Part shown: positions 34,490 through 46,123 of the stretch, one piece after another
Layout: each line of letters begins with the position of its first letter
How positions within the stretch are numbered: position 1 is the first letter of the stretch
Assembly (NCBI RefSeq): GCF_022605725.1
Contig: NC_065556.1
Span: 29,371,140-29,435,139, forward strand
DNA length: 64,000 nt
Origin: Anthonomus grandis grandis
Lineage: Eukaryota > Arthropoda > Insecta > Coleoptera > Curculionidae
Direction: 5' to 3'
The notes under the pieces: generated by a model
What the model saw: the letters and a program-made list of their open reading frames with translations, nothing else
Told to the model about the DNA's origin: nothing
The model's database searches: none
Translations under genes and position numbers: made by a program

Positions 34490-34975
34490 AAAAAAGGATC
34501 AGACATTTACTCCAACGGAAAGAAATTCTACTACTCGTACTCCTGCATTGTCAGTCAATGAAAAAGTTATCGATTGAGATTTGACAATCCTAGTTTTACT
34601 GTAGATGAAGTTATGGACAGGAATGTTCTCGAATGACTGGTATAGAAAAATTTACCATTTATAGACTATTGGGGGAGAAAAAGGAAGGACGAGTAGAACC
34701 TCTCTAATGTATTGTACAGGAAGACCAGTCAAATTCCTTGATAAAGACAGTAAAGGTACAGTTAGAAGAAAAGGTAATTATTTTTATTTCAAAAAAGAAA
34801 CACCAGCTTTGGAAAACATTTCAATGGAGCTTTAATGATTAAAAACTCGTTTATATATTTTTTTAAACTCTTATACTGACTCAAAACTGGCATACATTAT
34901 TGGAGGGTCACCTGTACCCCTTTGCATATTTAATAAGGTTTAATTACTCTCTACCTGTTTGAAATAGACTATAGG
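34490..34975. repeat. Fragmentary copy of the dispersed long-arm repeat family
   Basis: 34505-34640 (TTTACTCCAACGGAAAGAAA, TAGTTTTACTGTAGATGAAG) matches the outer right arm of the large element ending at 58810. 34895-34975 matches, inverted, the sequence at 46664-46752 and contains the TACTCTCTACC box shared by seven sites in the window. Confidence 0.65.
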
Positions 34976-34989
34976 AAGAATAAAATGAA

Positions 34990-35186
34990 GGCCAGTACAT
35001 AAGATCAATTAATGTCAGATTCAAGGAACATGTAGCTAATGTCAAGTGTGGAAGAGATGAAAAGTCAACTTTGGCTGAACATGTTTTCAATACTTGGCTA
35101 ATTTGTTAATAGCAATCGAAAATTAGATGCATACGAAAGTTTATCAATAATTAAAAAGAATAAAAAAGAATTCTTAATTTTCTAGT
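34990..35186 (+). pseudogene. Penelope-like element GIY-YIG endonuclease remnant
   Basis: Encodes GQYIRSINVRFKEHVANVKC then GRDEKSTLAEHVFNTW, the second half of the GIY-YIG nuclease of Penelope-like retroelements (GqT.rsi..R..EH...i......SalAeHv...). A frameshift follows, then NRKLDAYESLSIIKKNKK and a stop. The GIY and YIG signatures upstream are lost. A hammerhead-like motif follows 60 bp downstream, as expected for the terminal repeat of such elements. Confidence 0.8.
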
Positions 35187-35248
35187 TAGTGTTGTTCAGT
35201 CATGCCTCATTGATTTTCTTGCTTTATTAGTTTAGTTTTAATCTTCTC

Positions 35249-35283
35249 CCAAAGAGGTTAACATCGTTAGCGAAACACGTGTC
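35249..35283 (+). ncRNA. Degenerate hammerhead-ribozyme-like motif after Penelope remnant
   Basis: A core-like CCAAAGA (consensus CUGANGA, two transitions) is followed by one extra base, a 6-bp stem GTTAAC-atc-GTTAGC (one G-U pair), and GAAAC. Then comes the self-complementary ACACGTGT and C, the expected short helix III and cleavage site. Penelope-like elements are known to carry such ribozymes in their terminal repeats. The core changes suggest this copy is inactive. Confidence 0.5.
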
Positions 35284-35576
35284 GAAAATAAAATAAAGCG
35301 TGGTAAAACTGTTTTGTGATTTAATTATTTGACCTATTCGTCTGACGCCACTACACAAAACGTTTAGTTTAAGAGTGAAAATAGTCTAAACGGTAAGCTG
35401 GCAATATGGAAGAGAAAAAAATAAATGAAATAAGAAACAAAAAAGAGTAGAAGTAGATAAAAATAATGACGTACACCGGGCGATAGAGGGCGGCATAATC
35501 GGTCATCACCTATGCAATGGCGCTGCGCTGGACATTGAGGCTGGAGTGGCGGATGGGGGCCGGGGTCGTCTCTTAC

Positions 35577-35670
35577 CTGGCGAAACTCTTGAACGCCGCC
35601 GATTGCGGATTGATGCACAACGGCACCCGGCTCGTGTTCAGCTGTTCCGCAATGAACTTGTGCATTTCCT
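35577..35670 (-). CDS. nmo: nemo, penultimate exon
   Basis: Encodes EEMHKFIAEQLNTSRVPLCI then NPQSAAFKSFA, the conserved tail after the kinase domain that contains the docking-like RVPLCINPQSAAFKSF block. Acceptor AACTTTTCAG and donor AG/GTAAGA are both good. Entry phase 1 and exit phase 2 match the neighbours. Confidence 0.97.
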
Positions 35671-35735
35671 CTGAAAAGTTTTATCATCGTTTTAGTATAA
35701 AAATCATTTTTTACTTCACTTCATCGTTCGTATAC

Positions 35736-35937
35736 CTTTGACTTGTTGCACCGAGGTGAGTTTCTTCTCCCAATGGTCGTCGAACGGTTGCGGCGCCGTA
35801 TTTTCGAACTCCGAGGTGTATTGACGCATCCCGCTCGCCGTCGTGTAGCAGCACTTGCACATGCACGAGTGGTACCTCAACCTACCTTCGTCTAAATATG
35901 GATGGGCGAGCGCGTCCACTACCGATATCCTTTTATC
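35736..35937 (-). CDS. nmo: nemo, kinase C-lobe end and Cys-rich block
   Basis: Encodes DKRISVVDALAHPYLDEGRL then RYHSCMCKCCYTT and FDDHWEKKLTSVQQVK. The CMCKCC block and the DEGRLRYH motif are specific to Nemo-like kinases. It is separated from the upstream exon by a 57-bp intron (35938-35994), in sharp contrast to the multi-kilobase introns elsewhere in the gene. Confidence 0.98.
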
Positions 35938-35994
35938 CTAAACGAAGAAAACTCGTTTGATTAAAGAAAATTTGATTTTTAAGCGTAAACTTAC

Positions 35995-36204
35995 GGGATC
36001 GAACACCAACATTTGACACAATAAATGGACGACTTCGTGGGTGGCTTGGGATGAGAGGGTGTAGAGAGCAGACAGACTCGGGGGTTTCGGAGCCCTTCTG
36101 AGCATATGCGTTTTCGCACCTTCGCACGCGTATTTCATATCTTCTAGCGATGGGGTGCCGAGAAGTTCGGTGATTAGTTCGAGCTGTTGCACGGGATTTT
36201 GAGC
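35995..36204 (-). CDS. nmo: nemo, kinase C-lobe exon
   Basis: Seventy codons from AQNPVQQLELITELLGTPSL to LLCQMLVFDP, covering the MAPK-type insert region and helices of the C-lobe. Acceptor TTTTTTAG, donor CCC/GTAAGT, phase 0 at both ends. The 7.3-kb intron upstream is filled with transposon remains. Confidence 0.98.
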
Positions 36205-36267
36205 CTAAAAAAATGAATTGTTTATGTACCACATTAAACTATGCTTTTTATAGTATAATAAAATATA

Positions 36268-37187
36268 CAGGGTGTTTCAGAACTACGAGATCAAACTTCT
36301 AGGGGTTATTCAGTGCAACAGTAGAAAACATTTGAGTATAGGGACCCATGAGAGTCGGGAAAAGTGTCATTTCGGTACTACAGCCCTAGGACTCATTAAA
36401 ATTTAGAAATGATACGATGAATTGCTTAAATAGCTTAAATTTCTTATGCTATGTTTTATGAAATGACGAAGCCTCTTTCACAAGAGATGATATTTTTAGT
36501 AATACGAATAGCCATGTTTGGGACAAAGAAAATCCACATGCAATTTTTCATAGAAAACATTAGCAACGTTGGTGTGTTAAAGTATACATTGTTGATCATT
36601 ATTTAATTGGCCCATACCTTCTACCGGAACGGTTAACAGGACCTAACTACTGGCATTACTTGAATGAAAAATGTTCCAATAAACGTTCAACAGTAAATGT
36701 GGTCTCTTTACTATACAAGTACCTGAGGATTTGGGCACCATTGGATTACCAGAGATGGAGCAGTTTCTTGGCCTCCTTGGTAACCCGATCTAACTTCACT
36801 AGATTTTTTCTGTAGGAATACGTAGTCTTTGGTCTACGAAATTCCAGTAGAAATAGAATAAGACTTTATTAAATGAATTAGCATTTAATATCATTCAAAA
36901 CGAGTATCGAATTTTTAGTTAACTCCGCCGAAATCATGTGCGACATTTAAATCAGTGTATTTAGGTTGGAGGAAGATATTTTAAACAATTATTGTGTTAC
37001 AAAAGGAAAATATTAAATTCATTAAATCCTATTTAGGCAATTCATGGTTCTTCTAAATTTTAAGGGATCTTAGGGCCATAGTGCCATAGTGACACTTTTC
37101 CGGACATGTGTTCCTATACTCAAATGTTTTCTACTATTGCACTGAATAACCCCTAAAAGTTTGATCCCATAGTTCTGAAACACCCTG
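36268..37187 (+). mobile_element. Mariner-type element with 130-bp inverted termini, decayed
   Basis: TA-flanked, 920 bp. Left end CAGGGTGTTTCAGAACTACG and right end complement CAGGGTGTTTCAGAACTATG; the arms match over about 130 bp. Inside, on the plus strand, GPYLLPERLTGPNYWHYLNE (near 36610-36670) is the conserved post-DD block of mariner-type transposases, and PDLTSLDFFL near 36790 is the third-acid block. Frameshifts, and the missing first-Asp and second-Asp segments, show it is dead. Confidence 0.88.
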
Positions 37188-37385
37188 TATTTACGTCACG
37201 GTTTATGCTATACCTTGAGCAACATATGAAGATGATCAAATGCGAAAATCTCGTTTTAATTAGCTAAACAAATATTAGACTGAAAACTAACCAACTTGAT
37301 ACTCTTTGTGCGAAAAAAAGATAAAACCATTCTTGATTCTTATCAGAGAAATTTAAAAACATAAGCTCAACTAAGCAGCAGGGGT

Positions 37386-38660
37386 TTGTCTAGGGTAGGT
37401 CCATTAACACTAATTTGTTGCTTTATCAAACAGCTTTGTCAGAAAATGGTATGCCGATCGATCCCATATGTACTGACTTTTCCAAGGCCTTTGACAGGGT
37501 TAATCATTCTCTCCTGGTTACGCAATTGTCACTCTATGGCATCGGTGGTTGTCTTTTGGCCTGGTTGAAGTCATATCTGTGTGAAAACACACAGTTTGTA
37601 TAGATAAATAACATTTATTCTAGTCCTTTTCCAGTGACTTCTGGGGTTCCTCAGAGTGCCCATCTTGCCCCCTTTTTATTAATGATGTTCATTGTTTTGA
37701 TTATTAAAATGTGTTACTTTTTGCTGATGATGTTAAGATTTTCAAAATTATATAGATGTTAACTTGGCACATGATGAAATTTGTTCTGATCTTCACAGAT
37801 TTGAATTATGGTGCAAGAACAATTAAATGTTTTATTAATTTACCAGGAGTTTTAGTCCACCATTCCATCAGTACTATCTAATGGATTCACTTATTGAGAA
37901 GGTATCAGAGATACGTGATCTTGGGATGCTTTTTGATTGCAGACTAAGTTTTTCAAAAAATATTGAAAACCTGTATAAAATTTTGGGTTTTATTAAGAGG
38001 CACACTCATGATTTCAACGGTATTGATTCCATCAAACTTCTACTGGTTCGCAGTCAACTTGAGTCGAACTCATGTGTATGGTCACCTTATTTAATATATA
38101 ATGTGCCTTGAAAAGTTCATGGGTAAATTCATAAAACACATTGCTTACAAGCTTAGTATTAATATTAATTACAATGAAATGTATAGATTGCTGAAAATTC
38201 AAAAGTTGGACACTTGAGGTAAAAACTACGATATTGTCACAACATACAAGATTCTTAACAATGTAATACAGTCTCCTGAGTTAATTTAAATTTTCCTCCT
38301 GCTACAGTTCTCAGACTAGATTATTCTACCTTGAACAAAATCGTACACTATATGGTGAAAACTGTGCAATGGATAAAATGATAATTAACTAACTCAAAAA
38401 GTGTCAGTATAGAATTGATTAATTGTTCTCTAAGTTCACGTCAACGAGTTTTAAAATCTGCTTAAGTGCAATATAATTTTATATCTCGACTTAAAGTGTG
38501 TCTTCTTTTTTATTGTAGTTACTCTGTTTTAAAGCATTGTTGTCCTTATATTTTATTTGATTTTATTAATGTTACCTGTTGTCTGTTCTTTATGCAAGAT
38601 ATTTTTAATGATAGTACTAATACTTCAAGTGCTATATTCATTTTGTAAATTGGTTAATTA
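37386..38660 (+). pseudogene. LINE reverse-transcriptase remnant (family L1x of this window)
   Basis: 37415-37603 encodes CTDFSKAFDRVNHSLLVTQL then SLYGIGGCLLAWLKSYL (RT palm). Next comes VTSGVPQSAHLAPFLL (normally GVPQGSHLGPLLF), a frame-shifted ADD block, and at 37881-38111 VSEIRDLGMLFDCRLSFSKN with LLLVRSQLESNSCVW (thumb region). The same block order occurs at 50775-51330 and on the minus strand at 59060-60130, so these are three copies of related LINEs. The 3' tail near 38680 ends in ATTGAATTGAATTGA. The 5' half is missing. Confidence 0.85.
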
Positions 38661-38959
38661 CCGTAATATATTGAATTGAATTGATTCGTAAGAACAGATA
38701 TGTAAAATGAAACCCTATCGCAATAATAAGCTATAAATTGCAATGAGAAGGGAAGGAAAAGGACACAGGAATTTAAAACTGACATTTTCACCTCTGAGCT
38801 GATGTTTTATTTTTGTTTTTTCTTAATAATTTTGGTCGTTATGCAGATATTTAAATGAAAATTGGATCTGAGGTTTTTTTTTAATATGATAAATATCAAA
38901 TTTAATGTTACGAGGGTTCTCACTTGTAGAGCGTGCTACATACACGGTTTTTTATACTT

Positions 38960-39859
38960 TGAAACGTGATAATTTTCTTATGGTTAAAGATATCTTGGTC
39001 AAAGTCGCTACGAGCCAGCGTTTTCGAGATTTTTGGAATTAAAATAATAAATGCATGACATTTTAACGTTTTAGATTTTGGAATTTTTATTCACTATTCA
39101 ATGCTCTTTGGAAATTTCAAAATAAATGTCAATAAAAGTTTTATTTTATATTTTTTTGTAAGTGAAAAAAAAATTACCCAAAGTTCTTACGACAAATACG
39201 TACTTTGAAAAAAGCCACTTGGTTCTTTCACAGGATGCGATTTCGTAATTCTTCCACAGTATCTACCGGGGTTGGATAAACCAAATGTTTAAGGTGGCCT
39301 CGCAAAGGAAAAACTTCAAGGAATTAAGGTCTGGAAATCTGGGAGGCCAAGGTTCAGTTCCTCCTCGGCGTATTCAACGATTCGAATAGTGTTCAAACAT
39401 TCACGTGCAACTAAACTGAAATGAGGTGGGGCTCCATCGTGCATGAAGTACATTTGCAATTTAAATTGCAATGGAACATTCTCCAAAAGTATGGGTAATT
39501 CGTCTTCGAAGAAATCAATGACAAAAAGAAATCAAAGGTCTGCAACAATTCCGATCCATACGTTCAGAGAAAATCGAATTTTCATCCGCTCATAGGTGAT
39601 TATTGTGAAAGTTCATTATGGCTTCTCTGGAAAAATTTGCTTTATCCGCGATTAATATTTGTCTTAAAAACTAGGGGTTTTCGCCTTCATTATGTTAATC
39701 ATGTTAAGTTTAAATATCTCGAAAACGGTGGCTTGTAGCGATTTTGATCAAGATACCTTTTTTTCGTAAAAATAGTCGATAAATCTCGGACTTTTTTTTA
39801 TTATTTTTAAGCAAGGAAACTCCCTCTGAATTTTTTCGAAATATTAATGAAACACCCTG
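38960..39859 (-). mobile_element. Mariner-type element remnant on minus strand
   Basis: The right end is the complement of CAGGGTGTTTCATTAATATT, before TA. Inverted arms match around 38971-39040 and 39700-39770 (AAAGATATCTTGGTCAAAGT and its diverged complement), but the outer left end is lost. The minus-strand interior encodes FSLNVWIGIVADL near 39580, LPILLENVPLQFKLQMYFMH, then DGAPPHFSLVARECLNTI with the second catalytic Asp, and a frame-shifted end. The first-Asp and third-Asp regions are damaged or missing. Confidence 0.82.
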
Positions 39860-40539
39860 TATATATGTGAATTATTAGCAAATAAAAGTTACTATATTAG
39901 GTGTGTTCTCACAGCAGTTAGAAACAAGTTTTCGACAAATAAATAGGCGCAATATAGTCGGGAATCAGCACCCCGAAATCGATCATGTACTGTGCACTCG
40001 AAGATATACTTGAAAAAATATGTACTATGTGGGGAATGAGGTCACGGATGCAAATCTAAAGGGCTCCATTAAATTAGCAATTGCAAAAAAAATTAAAAAA
40101 AAAAAATTTTCGATTATTTTGATTTATCGTAAAAAAAAAAACAATTTTTAGTGTTCAACTCGCGATTGTGACGCCGTTTTTCAATATTTTTTCAAAATTC
40201 TTGCGGCATTCGAAAGCCTAATCATTCTAGATTTTAACGCAAGAACAAAAAAGAATATTGTATTTATACGGAATTTTTCAGATTATTTAAAAGGAGGCGC
40301 GGTACCAAACCTGAGGAGAACATTTCAATACCGAGCAAATTTTTGAACGGTTGAAGATAGATATATGATTAATCGACGAAAAATGTGCCAAATGGAATGG
40401 AAAAGTTTTTGGTGAAAAAAAAATTATCTACTGGTAACGGTTTGCGAAATACGATTTTTGCGAAAATGTATGATTAAATTATTATATTATCTCTATATTT
40501 TTGTAACATTCCTGTAACATTTTATATTCTGGAATCTCT

Positions 40540-41240
40540 CAATTACAACCTGTGCATAATATGCCAAGAAACTTCCCACGAAACTGTTCAGAAATTGACT
40601 AGACAAGGCTATCCTGCATTATTTAATTCAGCCACGTTGAAAATTGATGATATCTCAGATTTATTAAAAATGGAAATGACGAATGAGGATGAATTTATGG
40701 CCAAACATCCTGTATACCATGCTCAATGTCGGCGAAAATATAATATGCAATATTTTAAATCGGAAGAAAATGTTACAAAGATTAATAAAAAAAGTAAGAT
40801 AGAGAAACTGTTACAGCAAGATTTATGCTTTGTCTGACAAAAAATGCGGGATATTAAAGGTAGTAGTAAATTGATAAACATTTCTTCATTTTCGTGACAA
40901 AACGAAATTTGGAAGAAAGCCAATAAGGAATTTGCCACCTACCGAGGATGCATTTTATCAGCATATATTAAGAGCTGCGTATCAATTGATTGTCTGGAAG
41001 AGCGCTATTTCAATAAACCCAGAAATTCCCAACCCCGTTGATTTTGGTTGGGATTTAAAAGAAAATAATTTACTCGTTCCAAAATTGACCACAATAAGTA
41101 TTCGTCCCGATGCAAAATTCGAAAATGTGTGCTGCAAATGCAAACTTCAATGTACTAAAAATTGTAGTAGTTTAAAAGCAGGGCTAGATTGTATAATAGG
41201 TTGTTATTGCGAGGGTGGGTGTTCTTTAAATTTAAATTAA
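40540..41240 (+). pseudogene. Cys-rich gene carried by the long-arm element, function unknown
   Basis: The N-terminal block (from about 40540) reads CIICQETSHETVQKLTRQGY and ends HPVYHAQCRRKYNMQYF, a Cys/His pattern that may bind zinc. After a break (stop near 40837), 40932-41240 encodes PPTEDAFYQHILRAAYQLIV with VDFGWDL. It ends in a dense Cys block (CCKCKLQCTKNC, CIIGCYCEGGCSLN) like CXC or tesmin-type repeats. I recall similar uncharacterised genes recurring in insect genomes, which fits transposon origin. There is no recognisable DDE or RT motif. The break probably inactivates it, unless the two parts are joined by splicing. Confidence 0.55.
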
Positions 41241-41699
41241 ATTAGTTTAGTTACCCAAATATATTGATATATTTTTTTAGCCTTATATAGTTTATAACGT
41301 AATTACTCCGAAGTAAATTTACTTTTTATTTTTGTGTTATCATTATCCTATAGTTGTTTTTTATTATTATAATATACAAATGAATAGTGTCGATATAAAT
41401 TATTAGTTTAAATAAATATATTTGTTTCTCTATTCACCCCTGTTGTTTGTATTTCCCGATGTTTAGTTTAAAATTAGTAATTATCAACTAAAAGTTTTTC
41501 TTGCCGGCAAAGGCCAAAATATTCACAACATTCTACATTATAGCTCTGTCTGTATGGTTAATATCAGAGACGATTTACGCCGCTGAGTCGCGTCGCACCA
41601 TCGTACCAGACTCTGGCGAGCAGCAAAGTAGATGTTTCAGCACTTGACAAAAAAAATCGTATTTCGCAAACCGTTACCACATGCTTTCTCCATGCTTTC

Positions 41700-42255
41700 T
41701 TCACAGACCAGCAATCCAAGTAAAAGATCTCCAGGTTCATATAATAAATGCATCTTGGGAAAGACTCCGAGAACCACAGAGAGTTCATTAACCCAGCAAG
41801 AGGTAGGTAGGACCAGGATTTCACGTTTTTATTTTATACGGATGGTTCGGGTGTGAGCCTATAGATTGGTAGTAGTGGGAGTTTATTGTGAGATATTGGG
41901 CGGCATATAAAAAATTGTCGAAATTAAATTAATCGAGCACTGAACTGCATAGAATCATTACAGGTTCAAGCAACAGTCATAATCTCGAATTTTCGAAGTG
42001 CGCTTAAACAGAAATGTCAGAAGCCACCCTTGTCAGTAACAATGAGGTCATAACATTAATAGTTAGGAGTCGGCTTATTAGCAGTCCCCGGATCCTGTCT
42101 AGTCACATTAGTATATATGGTAATAATAGAGTCGACCATTTACCCAGTGAAGCCAAGAAATACCTAACTCTTTCCAATAACTTAAGAATAGAGCTAAAAA
42201 ATACATTACCAGAGATCTACAACGTAGTTTCGAGTAGTCTATATAGAAATTAAGT
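41700..42255 (+). pseudogene. LINE RNase H-type fragment inside the element's right arm
   Basis: RILSSHISIYGNNRVDHLPS then EAKKYLTL (about 42085-42175) matches the C-terminal RNase H signature of Jockey/I/R1-like LINEs (WvPSHiGI.GNE.aD.lA.eA). Weaker upstream text near 41845 (YGWFGCEPIDW) may be the start of the same domain. It explains the 1.15 kb that interrupts the right arm. Confidence 0.55.
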
Positions 42256-43484
42256 CAAGCAGGGTGAATCCTTTTCTTATTGTAAGAGGGAGACTATTCG
42301 GCGCATACATATGATTTGAATGTCGAACACAAAACATCCATACATTAAAGACCTGCACATAAAAGTTAATTCAATATTTGCCCATTTCCTTATATTACTA
42401 CATGATTTCAGGTTTAATGCTAGAGTATTAGAAGTAAAACTGATGTGTTTATAACATAAAGCTAAAATGAGGCATAAATTCTCACAAGGTTGTAAGGCAT
42501 CGCACCGTACTACATCAAGCGTCACACTCCCAGACTGACTTTTAGCAGAGATAAACCAGAAACCCCTAACATCCAGTATATACTTGACTCATAGTTGGAA
42601 AAGAAAAAGTAGTAACCAATGAACTGCACATTCCAGAGGCAAATACAGAAGGTTACAATAGTTTAGAGGCTTAGACCATGGTCCACCTAGAGTCCTCTCG
42701 TATAACAACGGTGGAGTGGACACCAGGAAGAATTAATGAACAAATTATGTTAAATTGTTCGCTTCATGCGCACGATTGCCAAAATAAAAAAATATTAATG
42801 TTTTGTAAGGCATTGACCTATAAATATGTTGAAATGTTCTCCTCAGGTTTGGTACCGCGCCTCCTTTTAAATAATCTGAAAAATTCTGTATAAATACAAT
42901 ATTTTTTTTTGTTATTGCGTTAAAATCGAAAAAGATTAGGCTTTCGAATGCTGCAAGAATTTTGAAAAAATATTGAAAAACGGCGTCACAATCGCGAGTT
43001 GAACACTAAAAATTGTTTTTTTACGATAAATCAACATAATCGAAAAATATTTTTTTATTCTTTTTTGCAATTGCTAATTTAATGGAGCCCTCCAGATTTG
43101 CATCCGTGAACTCATGCCCCACATAGTACATATTTTTTCAAAAGTATAACTTCGAGTGCACAGGTCGATGTTTTAGAAGCGTCTTTTCGACTGTCTGTTC
43201 CCTGACTAATAGACGTCTAATAAATTTCAAATCAAAAGTTTGATGTTCTTACACAAAGTTCGGAAACAGTTTCGAACTTGTTAGAAATTTGCAGTGAGAA
43301 CAAACCTTTGGATGGTTGTAAAATGACTGAACATTTTTGTTGCATAATATTCTCAACCTCTTGCTGTATGTACTATTTTTACACAGTTTTGTTCCCAACA
43401 TCTAGGTGCTTAAACGATAAATCTTTATTTGACTTTGACATATTTTGGTAAGTCAAAGCGAAGATTTTATGAGTCAGTACTTAC

Positions 43485-43673
43485 CTGGAATAATATCCGC
43501 CGACCTAGCAACTCTCCAAATATACAACCGACGGACCACACATCCACTGCCCCAGTATAATGTTTCGCTCCCATCAATATTTCTGGGGCCCGATAGTATT
43601 GGGTTACGACCTCTTGGGTCATGTGCTTCGACGAGTCGGGTTCCTCCACCCTCGCCAAACCAAAATCACAGAT
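43485..43673 (-). CDS. nmo: nemo, activation-segment exon
   Basis: Encodes ICDFGLARVEEPDSSKHMTQ then EVVTQYYRAPEILMG and WSVGCIFGELLGRRILFQ. DFG binds metal. The activation loop has TQE where classical MAP kinases have TEY or TGY, the family mark of Nemo-like kinases. APE and the W-S-V-G-C-I-F helix follow. Acceptor ATTTTAG, donor CAG/GTAAGT, phase 0 both ends, 63 codons. Confidence 0.99.
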
Positions 43674-45444
43674 CTAAAATTATTAAAGATTTTATCACAT
43701 TTATTTCGAGAAAATCAACCTAATCATGTAAGACGTGAATTTATTTTACTTATTATATTTTATTTGGTTTTTTTCGATCAACAAAAATGAATAAAAAAGG
43801 CAACGATAACCGATGGGAATGTTAAGGGCTAACATGTAAAGATAAGGACGATCTGTGAAAATCTGAGTGTTGTAAGAGGTTTTTCGGAGATAACAAAATA
43901 AACAGAAATAGTAAAAAAGGGTAAAAAAGGTCACTTTAGAGAAAATTATGTGTGGGAATGTTGGTATTTACAAGTTCTCAAACAGATGTTTACCAGAATT
44001 CTTTTAAGGGATATTTCTAATATGGTCCTTTTTAGAATTCAGTTCGACGGTAATTTTAATCGAAAACAGTCGCGCAGCCCTACCCACTTGTTCTCCCGTA
44101 ACTTTTCTCTAGTGTTATGGTTAGTGCTCTTATTGAACCATTTATACTTGTCAAATTACAAAGGTGAGAGTTTTCACTGAGCATTTGTTTTACCTTATGT
44201 TTTTCCCATTATCAGTATAAAGAAAGTAATATTTAAATGCCTGATACCTTGGTACGTAAAACAACGCTAGCTAGTGTAAGTAGGTGTGTGGCACTGGTGC
44301 AACCCAGAGTGTTTTGGCACCTGGGATTTTTTTGTAGACTGTGTAATTGGCCATTACATCAGTGTGTTGTTTTGTGAAGTGCTTGCTAGCAATATCCCAT
44401 CAACTCGATTTCTAATGCTGGACATCGGGTTTTGTTCTGCCTGAATTGGAGAACAACTCTTCAACAAGGTTGTTAAATATATATCAAATAAGTCGAAGCA
44501 AAATCTGTAATTCGGCACCGTAGAGACCGCACTTTACTTATCCAATTTATTACCATCCTTCCTCTTAAATTTGAATTGTGTTAATATAAACACAGACGAT
44601 GGATATTTTCTTTTGGCTTTTTTGTCCTAAATAGTTAGTCCCTTTAGAAGCGTTTTCAATAGAAGATAAAACAATCTGCGTGTTTTATTTCGTACCCGTC
44701 CTATAATATTTTAGTAAAGGTCTACTGATGTCTATAATTTGAAGGATGTTAGTCTTATTGATAGTTTTATGGTATTGTGTACAGGTGCTTTAAACCTGAA
44801 ATGGCCTTATTTTAATTAACAATCACAATAACTAGAGTAAGCAAATATTGCTCACAGGTACCTTTTACTCTTTAGGTATGTAGTATCATATCATTTCATA
44901 TCAATGATGTCGAATCCTGACGTAAGCAATACATCTATCATCATTCTGTCTTCTTACATGTTCCAAATATACACCACAAGTTACTGTGAGTACATTTATC
45001 GTTTTACTACTGTTTACAAGTTTATTGTTGTAATACATTCTGACAAGATGCTGTACATAAATTAAAATCAAATAAAAAATAACTGGAAGTAAAAGTAAGA
45101 GGCCCTGACAATCATTTAAGTTAAATTCAAATTCCAAGTATGTACAAGTCAACGGACGGATTTATAGTAGTGTCGTCTACATAAGCAATTTTTTTGGTCA
45201 CCGCGATATGCATCGACTCAAGTTTACTTTTTTCTTTCATACAAGCGGAGTTCGTTGAATTTTGATTGTGAGAAGTTACGAGGTGTACAGTTATTACGCC
45301 GAATCACGATATTTTCTTACGATACTTGGAATTTTTGTTAAGGCCAGGTGAGCTTTACATATTTACGCTTTTTAACAAGAATTTTTTCATGCTAAGGATA
45401 ACTGCTCTTTAAGAAATACTTATATAACGAGAGTAAGTGCTTAC
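43674..45444. other. nemo intron, 1.8 kb, nothing recognised
   Basis: Ordinary AT-rich intron sequence; no transposon ends or coding motifs found. Confidence 0.6.
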
Positions 45445-45530
45445 CTTTAAAACACAGTTGCTGTTGACTAAGAGATTCCCCGGTTTAATGTCCCTATGTA
45501 ATATCCTCGCGGAGTGTAAATATTTTAAAC
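45445..45530 (-). CDS. nmo: nemo, catalytic-loop exon
   Basis: Encodes LKYLHSARILHRDIKPGN then LLVNSNCVLK, with the HRD catalytic Asp, the Lys of the catalytic loop and the metal-binding Asn. Acceptor GTTCTTGCAG, donor AAG/GTAAGC. It enters in phase 1: the Gly codon is split with the previous exon. Confidence 0.99.
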
Positions 45531-46123
45531 CTGCAAGAACAAGAAGAAATATTTTTCTTAAGTACTTTGTAGATGCTCCTATAATTTTTAAAGGGAAAAA
45601 ACCGAATAGCGAGAAAGAAATAATTGAAAATAGAAGAAACACTTAAAGCTTGGGACGCAACGTCTTCAGTCAGTTATCTTGTTAATGCTATTTCATTTTT
45701 TTTTAAATAATTTAATATATGTTAGAAGAAATTCAACTGATTGAAGATGCAACTGCTTCGAATATTTCATAACTATTACTCATAACAATAAAAATAAATA
45801 ACATAAATTATTATCAGACGTATGAACATTATCGCGGCTGTTACGTCCTGCGGCCGACACTTTACTTTCTCCCATGTTTTATTAGCCGTAGCTAATAATC
45901 ATGCAAACAATGATAATAATAATAGCGGCCTCTTGGGTTACGGTCCACTAATAAACTATGTCACGACGATCGCATCTTAACTTCTAATGAACTTATTTCT
46001 GTTTTAATTTCTGGCTGATAAGCACCCTTCAGATTTATCGGGTACATGTATAGTACAGAAAATAATAAATTTGTTTATCAAAGAACTGTTTACTTAAAAG
46101 GACGAAATAATTAAATGACTTAC

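Larger units (their letters stand above)
39991..43162 (+). mobile_element. 3.2-kb element with 350-400 bp inverted termini, in nemo intron
   Basis: TGTGCACTCGAAGATATACT at the left end matches the complement of the right end (43153-43162 and inward). The arms continue for some 350 bp on each side, with clear landmarks (CATAGTACATA, GCAATTGC, CGCGATTGTGACGCCGTTTT, GGAGGCGCGGTACCAAACCT). A further inverted pair (40437-40466 against 41649-41680) shows that the right arm once continued inward and was split by about 1.15 kb, where LINE-like sequence now lies. No simple target duplication is seen; a shared TCGAT lies near both ends. The interior carries the Cys-rich gene at 40540-41240. Confidence 0.8.

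Noticed and set aside
35364..35687. Minus-strand 107-codon frame over the penultimate nemo exon
   Set aside because: It reads the exon in the wrong frame; the correct frame gives EEMHKFIAEQL and RVPLCINPQSAAFKSF with good splice sites.
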